Notes under the pieces: model-generated
The model's database searches: none
The model's input: only the letters and a program-made list of their open reading frames with translations
What the model was told of the DNA's origin: nothing
Position numbers and translations under genes: made by a program
Assembly (NCBI RefSeq): GCF_003150675.1
Contig: NZ_QGGB01000006.1
Coordinates: 124,001-188,000, forward strand
Origin: Rhodohalobacter mucosus
GTDB lineage: Bacteria; Bacteroidota; Rhodothermia; Balneolales; Balneolaceae
DNA: 64,000 bases
Direction of reading: 5' to 3'
Part shown: piece after piece, positions 9,217-17,692 of the stretch
Layout: each line of letters begins with the position of its first letter
How positions within the stretch are numbered: position 1 is the stretch's first letter

Positions 9217-10071
9217 GGAAAATTTCTCCAAATACTCCGAGGGTGTGCAGCCCGTCTCTTTTTTAAATGCCCTGTAGAAGCTGGTTTTTGAAGAGAAACC
9301 GCTCTGCAGCGATAATCCGGTTATAGAAAGGCGGTCGAGCTCTCCACGTTTCAGCCCATCCAGAAAGGCATTGATTCGAAGACGGTTGATGTATTCGGAG
9401 AACCCCGTATTCATGTGGTTATTTAGCAATGCGGAAACTTTTTTATCCGTGGTGTCTAGCGCAAGGGCAGCATCACGAAGTGTAAAGTTTGGATTCCTGT
9501 ACGGGGCTTCGTTATCGTTCATCAGTTTGTTCAGATCGTGCATCAGTGCATCAGCCTCTTTTGGAGAAAGAAGCTGTTTATTGTTTAACTGAAGGTCAGG
9601 TTTAGGTCGTGTTTGATCTGTTGCGCTCTGTTGATGCAGGTAAAACCAGTCGCGCGTAATCACGTAGCTGGTTGAGAGTAAAAATGAGATCCAAACAATA
9701 CTGGGCACTCCGAACAGAAAACTGTCGCGGCTGAGCAGTTCAGAGACCAGGGTTTTGTCCATTAGAACGGCATATGCGCAGACCCGTACCAGTTCGGGCA
9801 TCAAAAAGATCAGGATAAGGCTCAGGCTGTAGGCTATCCATTTTCGTTGTTTGAAAAATCGTGGAAAGGCCCAGAATGCGTGTGCATAAAAGAGAATGGG
9901 AAAAAGGATAACAGAGAGGGGAGCGGGGGTGTTGGGCCGCAGGCGTGGATCAAACCAGTTTTCGGTCCAGCTGACATTTACGGCCGAAAAAATAAACGCC
10001 CAAAACAGAAGGTGAAATAACACCTCGGTCTTTCCGCTGCTTTTCCATTGAACCGGTAATATCGAATCCAT
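9208..10071 (-). CDS. Membrane-anchored AraC-type transcriptional regulator
   Basis: A 287-residue protein. The N-terminal half (about residues 15-150) has four or so hydrophobic segments. The C-terminal ~100 residues form an AraC/XylS helix-turn-helix domain (helix pair around DAALALDTTDKKVSALLN, second helix pair ending FYRAFKKETGCTPSEYLE). This layout is common in Bacteroidota, where the membrane part is presumed to sense an envelope signal. It lies just upstream of the ABC ATPase and permease-peptidase genes, so it probably regulates them. The signal is unknown. The start is an ATG at 10071 without a strong ribosome-binding site. Confidence 0.88.
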   Translation of the reverse strand: MDSILPVQWKSSGKTEVLFHLLFWAFIFSAVNVSWTENWFDPRLRPNTPAPLSVILFPILFYAHAFWAFPRFFKQRKWIAYSLSLILIFLMPELVRVCAYAVLMDKTLVSELLSRDSFLFGVPSIVWISFLLSTSYVITRDWFYLHQQSATDQTRPKPDLQLNNKQLLSPKEADALMHDLNKLMNDNEAPYRNPNFTLRDAALALDTTDKKVSALLNNHMNTGFSEYINRLRINAFLDGLKRGELDRLSITGLSLQSGFSSKTSFYRAFKKETGCTPSEYLEKFSSK

Positions 10072-10144
10072 CCATCAGTAGTTTGATTGCTGAATAACGG
10101 TATTATACTAAATGGAGCAAAAAATGTTATGCCGCACTTACTCG

Positions 10145-10208
10145 GTTCTTCTGTTCGTCGATTCCTCTGTTCCTCTGTTCCTCTGTTCATCCGTTCGTCC
10201 GTTCCCCC
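10145..10208. repeat. Degenerate octamer array (8 units)
   Basis: Eight successive 8-bp units follow the pattern GTTCxTCy: GTTCTTCT, GTTCGTCG, ATTCCTCT, GTTCCTCT twice, GTTCATCC, GTTCGTCC, GTTCCCCC. The phase is unbroken. On the other strand the units read like the GATGAAC theme at 3619-3655, so the two are related. Confidence 0.8.
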
Positions 10209-10290
10209 GGGGTCTTTCCCGTAAATCCCTCGAACCCTATCCGGGCGCTGACCTCCATCCGGCCTCGGGATGATCTTTCCGGCTTCGTAC

Positions 10291-10446
10291 CCCCCGCGCT
10301 TCGCACGGGGCTACCGATTAGATGTTCCTCCGGAACATAGAAAAATGATAAACAGAGCAACCGACAAACAGATAAACCGAGAAACCGAAAAAGGGAATAT
10401 TTGCTGTGATGCTTGGGTACGTTAACACACGAACACGTTAATACCT
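10291..10446. repeat. Two-hairpin repeat element, copy A
   Basis: Begins with a C-rich stem (CCCCGCG, TTCG-type loop, ACGGGG), then CTACCGAT and a perfect 7-bp hairpin ATGTTCC-TCC-GGAACAT (10322-10338). This leads into octamer-like repeats built on GATAAACA/GAGAAACC and finally on CGTTAACA. A second copy starts 250 bp later. The hairpin pair is organised like the one in the 321-bp repeat at 27.9 and 28.2 kb. Confidence 0.7.
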
Positions 10447-10540
10447 GACACACTATTTCCCCGGTCGTTGTTCGTTGATCTCCCGTTAACCTCCGGATGT
10501 TGCTTCTTGTTTTTTCAACGCACAGTGGCCGGAGGCGGTA

Positions 10541-10697
10541 TGGCGCGCCCGCTTCGGGGCTACCGATCAGATGTTCCTTCGGAACAAAGAAATAAAGATA
10601 AACAGAGCTTCCGACAAACAGACAATCCGAGAAGCCGAAAAAGGGAATTTTCCCTGCGGTGCTTGAGCACGTTAACACATTAACACGCTAATACTTG
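10541..10697. repeat. Two-hairpin repeat element, copy B
   Basis: Direct repeat of 10291-10446. It has the CTACCGAT core at 10560, hairpin TGTTCC-TTC-GGAACA, then octamer-like GATAAACA/GACAAACA units and the CGTTAACA-type end. Differences from copy A are scattered single-base changes, many of which keep the hairpin. The loop changes from TCC to TTC. Confidence 0.7.
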
Positions 10698-10704
10698 TCT
10701 TTCT

Positions 10705-10788
10705 CACCTGAAACCTGCAGCCTGTATCCTGAAACCTGTTGCATGCCGAACCCTGAACCCTGCACCTTGAACCCTGCACCTTGCTCAC
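10705..10788. repeat. Degenerate heptad array (12 units)
   Basis: Twelve unbroken 7-bp units: CACCTGA, AACCTGC, AGCCTGT, ATCCTGA, AACCTGT, TGCATGC, CGAACCC, TGAACCC, TGCACCT, TGAACCC, TGCACCT, TGCTCAC. The last unit overlaps the stop codon of the acid phosphatase gene (10785-10787). Confidence 0.8.
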
Positions 10789-11639
10789 TCCCGCGTTTCC
10801 AGCTTCTCCAGCCAAAGATTCATCCGTTCATCTTCACTCAGACCGTCCGTGCCGTAATAGAGGGATCTCTCCCAGGAGCCGTAAACGGGGTTGGGCAGGA
10901 TGAACCACTGAACACCCCATTTTTCCCGGTTCTCTTCCACCAAACGGTCCCGCTGCTCCATGCTTGCGCTCCGTGCCGGTAAAAAATCATTCAGGTCATC
11001 ACCAAAAAGCATCAGGATGCGGTGGTTTTCAGACACATGTGCGCGGCGATTCGTCTTCGCGGAGGTCCAGCCGGGACGTGCGCCGTTGGTCAGGACCGAT
11101 CCGTCGGCTATGGGAAATCCGAGCTCTTCCAGATTCTGAATGGTTGCCTGTTCAACCTCTGCATCCCGGTTGGTGATATAGAAAACGGCAATACCCAGCT
11201 CGTCGGCCGTTTTCGTAAGCTCCAGCGCTCCCGCAATGGGGGTGGCACGTGCCTCGCGCACCCACTCATTCCAGGTATCCGGATTATAACTTTGCTGATC
11301 CAGAATGATGCGTGCCTGGTAATAGGAGTTATCAAGCACGGTTTCATCCACATCCAGAATGATGGCCGGCGGAAGAGCCTCATATCCGGTATCCTGCTCC
11401 ATGGAAGCGGTCCAGCCGGAATCGGCCAGGGCAAGCTCCAGGAAGCGCTCCGCGGTTTGATAGGCCTGAAGGGTAAGGGCGTCATACTCTGCCGCGGTCT
11501 GTGTCCAGAGCGTTGCAAAGAGCGTTTCATTAAGTGCAGGGTGGGGCTGGGGTTGAGATTCCTGAGAGGTCATCTGCGGACCTTTGCAGGAAACGCCAGC
11601 GATTAACAAAAGGAGTACAGGAACAAGTTTATATTTCAT
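10785..11639 (-). CDS. HAD-type acid phosphatase, lipoprotein e(P4) family
   Basis: Class C acid phosphatase / 5'-nucleotidase of the DDDD group. I place the start at the ATG at 11639 (MKYKL), which gives a proper lipoprotein signal with lipobox GVSC. A longer frame to 11771 would add an uncharged, non-signal leader. The hallmark is ILDVDETVLDNSYY, with a second acidic motif in GDDLNDF and an ITNRD block between them. These enzymes sit in the outer membrane and hydrolyse nucleotide monophosphates such as NMN, for uptake of nicotinamide riboside or nucleosides. The mature length, about 265 residues, fits the family. The gene stands alone and its stop lies inside a heptad repeat. The nicotinamide link is interesting because pncB lies 3.5 kb away, but they are not one operon. 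Confidence 0.9.
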   Translation of the reverse strand: MKYKLVPVLLLLIAGVSCKGPQMTSQESQPQPHPALNETLFATLWTQTAAEYDALTLQAYQTAERFLELALADSGWTASMEQDTGYEALPPAIILDVDETVLDNSYYQARIILDQQSYNPDTWNEWVREARATPIAGALELTKTADELGIAVFYITNRDAEVEQATIQNLEELGFPIADGSVLTNGARPGWTSAKTNRRAHVSENHRILMLFGDDLNDFLPARSASMEQRDRLVEENREKWGVQWFILPNPVYGSWERSLYYGTDGLSEDERMNLWLEKLETRE

Positions 11640-11818
11640 GTCTGAATATGTTGTCATTTGAATGGATACGAAATGTGTGGTTGATGAAATAATGTAAAGT
11701 TCGCGGGATACTGAACTCCTATCTCTTCCCGGAAGGAAAACCCTGGAACAAGCAGCGGAAAGTTTTCTCAAAAACCTGCTGCATATTCACAAACACGCAC
11801 ACGTTCCACAGCGAAACC

Positions 11819-12313
11819 CTACTGGGAACCGGAGCTGCCTGCGCTGTTCACCTCGATCCAATAGCCGTCCGGATCCTGAACATAGACCTGTCTGACTCCA
11901 TCCGCACGCACGGTGATGCTGCCCGCTTCACCGGCCCAGCTCGAATATTCAATTCCTCCGTTTTCGAGCCTTTCGATGAAGCCGTCGAACTGCGGAGTGG
12001 AAACGGCAAAGTGAACGGCTTTATTCAGGGTGATCGGTCCGCTCAGTACTGAGATCAGGTGGAGTTCTTTTCCCTCTCCAAGCGAAAACCACCGGATGCC
12101 CTCCGCCGCGGTAAGATTTTCTATTTCATCCAGCCCAAAGATATCACGATAGTAGTCGGCCGACTTGTCAAGATCGGTCACCGAGAGGGCTACGTGATTA
12201 AAGATAAAACCGGATCCGGATTCATTTGCACCGGTTTGCTGTGCACGGGCCGTATTGAATAGTGCAAGTGAGAACAGCAGAACAGGAAGGAGTAAAGTCA
12301 ATCTTTTAGACAT
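11819..12313 (-). CDS. Exported VOC-family (glyoxalase-fold) protein
   Basis: A 164-residue protein with a signal peptide (hydrophobic 7-20, cleavage after ARA at about 24) and one VOC domain. The domain has FNHVALSVTDLDKSADYYRD at its start, a central KELHLIS strand, VHFAVSTPQFDGF, and the closing strand YWIEVN. The His/Glu ligand positions of a metal-binding VOC fold are present (NHVAL, HFAV, IEVN). VOC proteins include glyoxalase I, dioxygenases and antibiotic-binding proteins, and sequence alone does not decide among them. Export to the periplasm is less usual for this family. It is monocistronic with short gaps on both sides. Confidence 0.85.
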   Translation of the reverse strand: MSKRLTLLLPVLLFSLALFNTARAQQTGANESGSGFIFNHVALSVTDLDKSADYYRDIFGLDEIENLTAAEGIRWFSLGEGKELHLISVLSGPITLNKAVHFAVSTPQFDGFIERLENGGIEYSSWAGEAGSITVRADGVRQVYVQDPDGYWIEVNSAGSSGSQ

Positions 12314-12419
12314 GGCATGATCTCTTTGTTAAAATTGAAGCCTGATGGTTGCGGCACTGAAAAGCAGTAAAAAAGAAAAATTGAATCTTTACATGTAAGG
12401 TAACCAATATGACAATCAA

Positions 12420-13121
12420 CTAATTTATGTCGATCATTTTTTGGGAATCTTCTTTTTTGCCAAGAATGATGAATTTATCTCCCTTTTCAAGCCTTGTTTC
12501 TCCATCAGGGATTCCCAGGGGCCGATACCTTGTTTCAGCGTCTTCATCCGGCTGTTCATCGTCCGGCCGTTTGATGATTAAAACGTTGATTCCATATCGT
12601 TTTCTGAGGTTCAACTCCTGTAGGGTATGGTTCGTCATCGATTCGGGAACATCCATTTCCATTACCGTTAATCCCTCTTCAAGCTCGAGCAGGTCTTCAA
12701 TCCCTTTGCGGTGCAAACTGACACCCATTTTCTCCGCCACCTGTCGTTCGGGATGAATTATTTCAGTTACGCCTATTTTGGTCAGAATCTGTTCCTGGGT
12801 AGCGGAGTTGGCTCGTGCATACACTTGCGGAACACCCGCATTTATCAGCTCCATGGAGATTAAAACAACCGGTTCAAAATCTTCCCCGATTGCAATCACC
12901 GCAATATCAGCCTGTGTGATGCCGTGAGATTTAAGCTGCTCGGAATCTGTTGAGTCAAAGCTAATGGCATTGGATGTGATATCTTTTATTTCGTTGAGGC
13001 GGTTCATGTCTTTATCAATCGCAATAACATTGGCGCCCTCTTTGGCAAGAGTTTTAACCAATGCCATTCCAAACACACCAAGCCCTATTACAGCTATTTG
13101 AGGTGTTGTTTCAGCAGGCAT
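12420..13121 (-). CDS. TrkA/KtrA-type potassium channel regulatory subunit
   Basis: A 233-residue cytoplasmic RCK protein. The TrkA-N Rossmann domain (residues 8-125) starts with the nucleotide loop GLGVFGMALV and ends its second strand with acidic AIDKD. A TrkA-C domain occupies about residues 150-233. It binds NAD(H) or ATP/ADP and gates the paired membrane channel; some relatives also bind cyclic di-AMP through the C domain. The gene lies 30 bp downstream of the TrkH/KtrB gene on the same strand, so this is a complete two-subunit potassium uptake system. No clear ribosome-binding site is seen. Confidence 0.93.
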   Translation of the reverse strand: MPAETTPQIAVIGLGVFGMALVKTLAKEGANVIAIDKDMNRLNEIKDITSNAISFDSTDSEQLKSHGITQADIAVIAIGEDFEPVVLISMELINAGVPQVYARANSATQEQILTKIGVTEIIHPERQVAEKMGVSLHRKGIEDLLELEEGLTVMEMDVPESMTNHTLQELNLRKRYGINVLIIKRPDDEQPDEDAETRYRPLGIPDGETRLEKGDKFIILGKKEDSQKMIDIN

Positions 13122-13151
13122 AGTAAACTTTATTTTGGATTAAATTTCTCT

Positions 13152-15014
13152 TTACGCAACCATCACAGATTCTTCCGGATATTTATAGTTCGGTTCCGGC
13201 CTCTTTTGGGCAAATGCCACGGCAACCGTAAGCATTCCAACCCTTCCTGCAAACATTGAGGATATAATAACCAATTTACCGGGATCACTTAAACTCCCGG
13301 TGATTCCTCTTGAAAGGCCAACGGTCATAAAGGCCGAGACCTGTTCAAATAAGATATCGATGAACGAAAAATCCTCGAAGATGGTGAGCAGTACAAGGCC
13401 TGCAACCATAACCCCAAAAGCAAGGTTTGCAGAGGTAATGGCACGCAAAATGACGGCATTCGGAACAGTACGGTTTGATATCTCGACCCGGTCTGTTCCA
13501 ATGATATTCGCCAGCATCGACCTGTATAGTACGTAGATGGTTGTGGTTTTCAGGCCGCCCGCGGTCGAGGACGGTGATGCACCAATCGCCATGAGTATGA
13601 TGATAATGAGTGTGGCTCCGGCGCCTATTGCAGCAGTATCAATGGTGTTAAAACCGGCTGTACGTGATGTAATGCTCTGAAAGGCTGAATAGAGGATTTT
13701 GTTGCCAAAGGTTTCACCGGCAAGCAAGCCATTCCATTCAATGATCAGAATCAGAACCGTCCCGGTAATAATGAGGAAAGCCGTCATTCGAAACACGATA
13801 ATGCTGTGTATTGAAAACTGTTTATGCCTGTTCTTTCCTTTTCCTCGCGTTACGGATTCCCACAATGTCATAAAACCAATTCCGCCAAGGATGATCAGCA
13901 CCATGGTGGTAATGTTAACGGGCAGAAAAGTGGCATTCATGGGATCAGACAAACTGTTCGTAAAGAGTGAAAAACCTGCATTGCAAAAAGCAGAAACAGT
14001 GTGGAAAAGCGAGAACCAGATACGTTCTCCTGTGTCAGGAATCGCTTCCGCCCAGCTGAAGTAGTAGGCGATAAACCCGATAAACTCAATGGAAAAGGTT
14101 AAAAGCACGATCCTCTTCATTGTTTTGGATATTGTGCTCACCTTTTCGCCCGGAATAGTCTCTTTCAGCACATTCCGATCCGAGAGATCAATTCCGCCCG
14201 AAAGGTACATAGCAAGAAACGTGGCAAATGTGATAATGCCGATTCCTCCCAGTTGAATGAGAACCAAAATGACCCCTTGACCAAAAAATGACATGTGGGT
14301 AGCCGTATCCACTACAATCAACCCGGTAACGCATACGGCACTGGTTGCCATAAAGAGTGCGTCAATCATGTTGAGGCCCAGGCCGTCAACGGTAGCGGAA
14401 GGCAGCATGAGCAGAAGTGTGCCGACAATGATAACGGATATAAAACTAAGCAGTACCAATCTTGCCGGATTGATGTTTTTTGCAAGAATTTCAGGTATCG
14501 CCTGTATCACTTTGACGGCCACCAGAAAGACCAGGTAAATCTGCACAAGAATCAGAAGAGTTTGTTCAGCTCCGGTAAGTCCGGTTTGTTCCAGCAGATA
14601 CAAAAGGTATGTATTGTCTGATACCATCAGCTCAATACCGATAAATAAGGCAAGTGTACCGGCAATGCCTTCCGGCCATCGCGATTTTAAAAACTGAATT
14701 TTTTGGGGCGTGATAAGCAGCCGGGTATAAAAGTAGGTTCCAAAAGCAATCAGTAATATTTGATCTGTAATCCGTGTGATCTGGATATATTCCCGCTGAT
14801 CGGTGAAGATTAGGGGAAAGATCAGCGAGGCAAATACCATAATGCTAAGCAGAATGGAAAAAGCATGCAGCCAGGGGCTGGCTGTTCGGTTGAACTCATA
14901 GAGGTCATCCTGCAGAAACCGGAATCTGAAAGAAACTTTTTCATAAATGGAACCCATATGGCGGGTCCATCTTTTCAGCTTCCACTTCCACCTGTATGGT
15001 AGGTTAGGCCACAT
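13152..15014 (-). CDS. TrkH/KtrB-family potassium uptake permease
   Basis: A 620-residue integral membrane protein. An N-terminal ~160-residue region with four extra hydrophobic segments precedes the conserved TrkH core (about 170-610) with its four M1-P-M2 repeats. Selectivity-loop-like strings are visible: ATSAVCVTGLIVVD, SAFCNAGFSLF, RTAGFNTID and SAFMTVGLSRG, each with a Gly at the filter place. The extra N-terminal helices are common in Bacteroidota TrkH proteins. It is paired with the RCK subunit gene directly downstream. The upstream 100 bp are AT-rich with no recognisable riboswitch. Confidence 0.93.
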   Translation of the reverse strand: MWPNLPYRWKWKLKRWTRHMGSIYEKVSFRFRFLQDDLYEFNRTASPWLHAFSILLSIMVFASLIFPLIFTDQREYIQITRITDQILLIAFGTYFYTRLLITPQKIQFLKSRWPEGIAGTLALFIGIELMVSDNTYLLYLLEQTGLTGAEQTLLILVQIYLVFLVAVKVIQAIPEILAKNINPARLVLLSFISVIIVGTLLLMLPSATVDGLGLNMIDALFMATSAVCVTGLIVVDTATHMSFFGQGVILVLIQLGGIGIITFATFLAMYLSGGIDLSDRNVLKETIPGEKVSTISKTMKRIVLLTFSIEFIGFIAYYFSWAEAIPDTGERIWFSLFHTVSAFCNAGFSLFTNSLSDPMNATFLPVNITTMVLIILGGIGFMTLWESVTRGKGKNRHKQFSIHSIIVFRMTAFLIITGTVLILIIEWNGLLAGETFGNKILYSAFQSITSRTAGFNTIDTAAIGAGATLIIIILMAIGASPSSTAGGLKTTTIYVLYRSMLANIIGTDRVEISNRTVPNAVILRAITSANLAFGVMVAGLVLLTIFEDFSFIDILFEQVSAFMTVGLSRGITGSLSDPGKLVIISSMFAGRVGMLTVAVAFAQKRPEPNYKYPEESVMVA

Positions 15015-15114
15015 TCAGAGTATATAGTGAAATTCATATTTCAACCTGTTCATAAACAGCCGACGTTTTTACTTATAAAAAAAGGAAATCTATTTACCTC
15101 GATCAATCTTCTGC

Positions 15115-16527
15115 TCATATCCGGCTTTTGTGGTCACTGATTAGCCCGTCGCGCACCTCCTTTAGTTTTTTCGATAGCCCCACTTTATAGATATGCGGAT
15201 TCTCAAACCGTTTGTACTCATCGGGAAGTTTTCCCACCTGCCCCTGGCTGAATTCCCTGATTTCCTGAAGTGATTTTGGTTGTGTAAGCCGCTCTCCGTC
15301 CTTCATTACCTCGCTCAGCAGAGGTTCTTTTTGGAGACCGCTCAGATCCATTGACGCTCCTGGCTCGGAAGGGTGGTACATATGATCCGGAGCGTTTTCG
15401 CTTTGCAGCGCCACGGCTTCCGCACCGAAGAGGGTTCCATCCTCATTCAGCATCCGGTACACCTGCTTGCGGTCAGGCAGATTGATTTTTTCAACCGATT
15501 CGGACAGTTTCAGCCGGGGTTCGCCGTTTGCATAGCTCAGTTTATAAACTCCGTCGAGAGCGGCATCCGGCCGGCCGGTGACCAGGCTTGTGCCCACACC
15601 GAAAAAATCGATGGGCGCCCCCTGCTCAAGCAGGCTCTTGATCACGTGTTCATCCAGCTGATTGGAAGCTGCTATTTTAACGTAGCCGAGGCCCGCTTCA
15701 TCCAGCATGGCGCGCGATTTCTTCGCCAGCCAGGCAAGGTCGCCGCTGTCCAGCCGTATCCCTTTCATTTTGTGGCCCTCTTTCTCCATCTCTTTACCCA
15801 CCTTGATGGCATTTGGAACGCCGCTTTTGATGGTATCATAGGTATCCACCAGCAGAACGCAGTCGTGCGGGCGAATGGCCGCAAAATCACGAAAGGCAGA
15901 GAGTTCATCATCGTACCGCTGCACAAACGAATGCGCCATGGTTCCCGATATCGGAATGTTGTAGTCACGGCCGGAACGCACATTGCTGGTGGCGTCGAAG
16001 CCGCCGATAACTGCCGCGCGGCTGGCCGAATAGCCGCCTGTACCGGGAGCCCGCCTCAGGCCGAAATCAACAAGTGTTCTGTCGCCGGCCGACAGCTTCA
16101 TCCTGGCCGCCTTGGTGGCGATCAGTGACTGGTAGTTGAGCGTGTTCAGCAGCAGGGTCTCCATCAGCTGCGCCTCAATGATGGGCGCTTCCACGCTCAC
16201 GACAGGCCGGTTTGGGAACACCAGGTCACCCTCTCTTGCCGAACGGACTGTTCCCGTAAACCTGAACGTCTCCAGATAGTCCAGAAATTCATCATCCATT
16301 CCCTCGTCGCGAAGCAGTTTCAGATCTTTATCATCAAATTTCAGCTTCTGAACGGTTTCAAGCAGATCTTCAAGCCCTGAAAAGACAACAAAACCGCCTC
16401 CAAAAGGCGTTTTCCGGAAAAAATAGTCGAATATGGCTGTTTCATTTTTCATGCCGCGGTGAAAGTAGACCTGCGACATGGTAATCTGGTATTGGTCGGT
16501 GTAGGTGGCCGTAAAATCAAATATCAT
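15115..16527 (-). CDS. pncB: Nicotinate phosphoribosyltransferase
   Basis: A 470-residue enzyme that converts nicotinate and PRPP to nicotinate mononucleotide for NAD salvage. Family blocks visible are TATYTDQYQITM at the start, FDYFFRKTPFGGG, VDFGLRRAPGTGG (quinolinate-PRTase-like fold), GTMAHSFVQ with the conserved His, LVDTYDT, RLDSGDLAWLAKK and GVGTSLVTG. Its length and order of blocks fit the bacterial type. The start is 11 bp from the end of the upstream phosphoribosyltransferase gene, so the two are probably one operon. Confidence 0.95.
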   Translation of the reverse strand: MIFDFTATYTDQYQITMSQVYFHRGMKNETAIFDYFFRKTPFGGGFVVFSGLEDLLETVQKLKFDDKDLKLLRDEGMDDEFLDYLETFRFTGTVRSAREGDLVFPNRPVVSVEAPIIEAQLMETLLLNTLNYQSLIATKAARMKLSAGDRTLVDFGLRRAPGTGGYSASRAAVIGGFDATSNVRSGRDYNIPISGTMAHSFVQRYDDELSAFRDFAAIRPHDCVLLVDTYDTIKSGVPNAIKVGKEMEKEGHKMKGIRLDSGDLAWLAKKSRAMLDEAGLGYVKIAASNQLDEHVIKSLLEQGAPIDFFGVGTSLVTGRPDAALDGVYKLSYANGEPRLKLSESVEKINLPDRKQVYRMLNEDGTLFGAEAVALQSENAPDHMYHPSEPGASMDLSGLQKEPLLSEVMKDGERLTQPKSLQEIREFSQGQVGKLPDEYKRFENPHIYKVGLSKKLKEVRDGLISDHKSRI

Positions 16528-16538
16528 GAGTCAGTGTT

Positions 16539-17168
16539 TTATGAGGATGTGTCTTTTTTCGAGTAAAACTCCTTCATGGAGAGCACTTTTTCCAGCAGGT
16601 CGCGCTCTACGGTGAGGTCGTATTTCTCACTGAGGTGACGGATGGCATCCGCCGGTTCCGAATCCAGCATCCCGTCCCTTTCCAGAAACCCGATAAGATC
16701 TTCGGTAACCGCCCACTGGTAGATCAGCCATTTCCATTCAGACAGGTATGAGCCGCAGTAATCTACGCTGAATGAGCTACCCGCTTTTTCGTGCAGTACC
16801 GCGGTTTTCAAAAGGGAGGGTTTCAGCGTCTGAATATGCTTAACGGCTGCCTGAAGGGTGTCGCCGGAATCGTTTACATCATCAACCAAAAGCACATTCC
16901 TGCCCTCCAGGTCAATCTTGACAGGATCTGATACGCGTACCTCTTCCCTGGCTTTGGCGGCGCTTTCGTAGTGCAGAATCTGCATGGTGGTCAGGGTCTT
17001 GATGTTCAGGAAATCGCACATGATCCGGGAGGGGGGGAGTCCGCCCCTGGAAATTCCGACTACAACATCATAATCTTCGCCCGTATCCTGAATCTGACGG
17101 GCAATTCTGTACGCCATTTCATAGGTTTCAGGAAGATGGACGATTCGTGCAGTGATTTTTTTATCCAT
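16539..17168 (-). CDS. Type I phosphoribosyltransferase (xanthine/hypoxanthine-type)
   Basis: A 209-residue protein. A PRTase domain with GISRGGLPPSR (PPi loop) and the PRPP-binding motif VLLVDDVNDSGDTL covers residues 35-150. A ~60-residue C-terminal extension includes the WKWLIYQWA stretch that is typical of xanthine-guanine/hypoxanthine-type PRTases of archaeal and Bacteroidota style. It probably attaches ribose 5-phosphate to a purine base. It is first in a two-gene unit with pncB, which places two PRPP-consuming salvage enzymes together. The exact base is not decidable from sequence. Confidence 0.87.
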   Translation of the reverse strand: MDKKITARIVHLPETYEMAYRIARQIQDTGEDYDVVVGISRGGLPPSRIMCDFLNIKTLTTMQILHYESAAKAREEVRVSDPVKIDLEGRNVLLVDDVNDSGDTLQAAVKHIQTLKPSLLKTAVLHEKAGSSFSVDYCGSYLSEWKWLIYQWAVTEDLIGFLERDGMLDSEPADAIRHLSEKYDLTVERDLLEKVLSMKEFYSKKDTSS

Positions 17169-17362
17169 ATGTCAATTATTTGGCATGGTCATTCCTTTAA
17201 AATAGAACATTGAACGACGGGATGCAGTAGGGGGATCTCTCAGTGAACAAGTGCATTACAGTAAGCCCGCTGTATCCTGCCCATCCCGGCTGTGAATTTG
17301 TGCCGGCGTTTGCATCCGTCGGTACCGGTTGTCACACTCAAATCGGTGAGTATCGCACGGCG
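17169..17362. other. Gap with no recognised feature
   Basis: The 194 bp between the phosphoribosyltransferase start and the RND relic hold no gene, repeat or terminator that I can support. Together with the relic they fill the 524-bp stretch 17169-17692. Confidence 0.5.
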
Positions 17363-17675
17363 CTAAGACTGTATGGCATCGGTAACAGCCTCGCCGCTGC
17401 CGAAAGCCCCCTTAACATCCTCCAAAATAAGGTATAGACATGACACAATTAGCCAGAATTATGGCAGTGGCGAATACGATGCCAAAACCGAGGGAGTTGC
17501 CATGGGGATGAGCTGGATTGCCTGACTGGAGGTTTCAAAGATCATCAGGGAGAGTCCGCACAAGGTGGTGATTGTGGTAAGCAGGATCGGCCGGATACGT
17601 CGAAGTCCTGCTTCGCGAATATTATATAATGCGTTCAGTTTTTTTCGCTTCCGGCGCGGTTTGTAAATAGGTGTT
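17363..17675 (-). pseudogene. Relic of an RND efflux permease C-terminus, with two frameshifts
   Basis: Minus-strand translation gives [20 protein letters not shown], then [12 protein letters not shown] and later [15 protein letters not shown]. This aligns with the last ~80 residues of the intact RND permease at 23044-26172 ([10 protein letters not shown]..., [13 protein letters not shown]). Relative to that gene there is a 1-bp deletion after the PMA codons and a compensating 1-bp insertion before the final ILEDVK block. It ends at a TAG at 17363-17365. Homology begins abruptly near 17662; everything upstream is missing. It therefore marks a former second RND permease, or a decayed duplicate, at the downstream edge of the acylase pair. 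Confidence 0.88.
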
Positions 17676-17692
17676 TGTGCAACCTTCAGTAA

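Larger units (their letters stand above)
10072..10784. other. 713-bp non-coding repeat region
   Basis: No convincing gene is present. The gap holds an octamer array (10145-10208), two ~155-bp direct copies each with a two-hairpin element followed by octamer-like repeats (10291-10446 and 10541-10697), and a heptad array (10705-10788) that runs into the stop codon of the neighbouring phosphatase gene. A 163-codon minus-strand frame across it is repeat translation. Confidence 0.75.

Noticed and set aside
10187-10678. 163-codon minus-strand open frame
   Set aside because: It crosses two direct repeat copies and octamer arrays, and the same peptide pattern occurs twice because of the repeat. No ribosome-binding site or domain.
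15373-16128. 251-codon plus-strand frame
   Set aside because: Antisense shadow of pncB.
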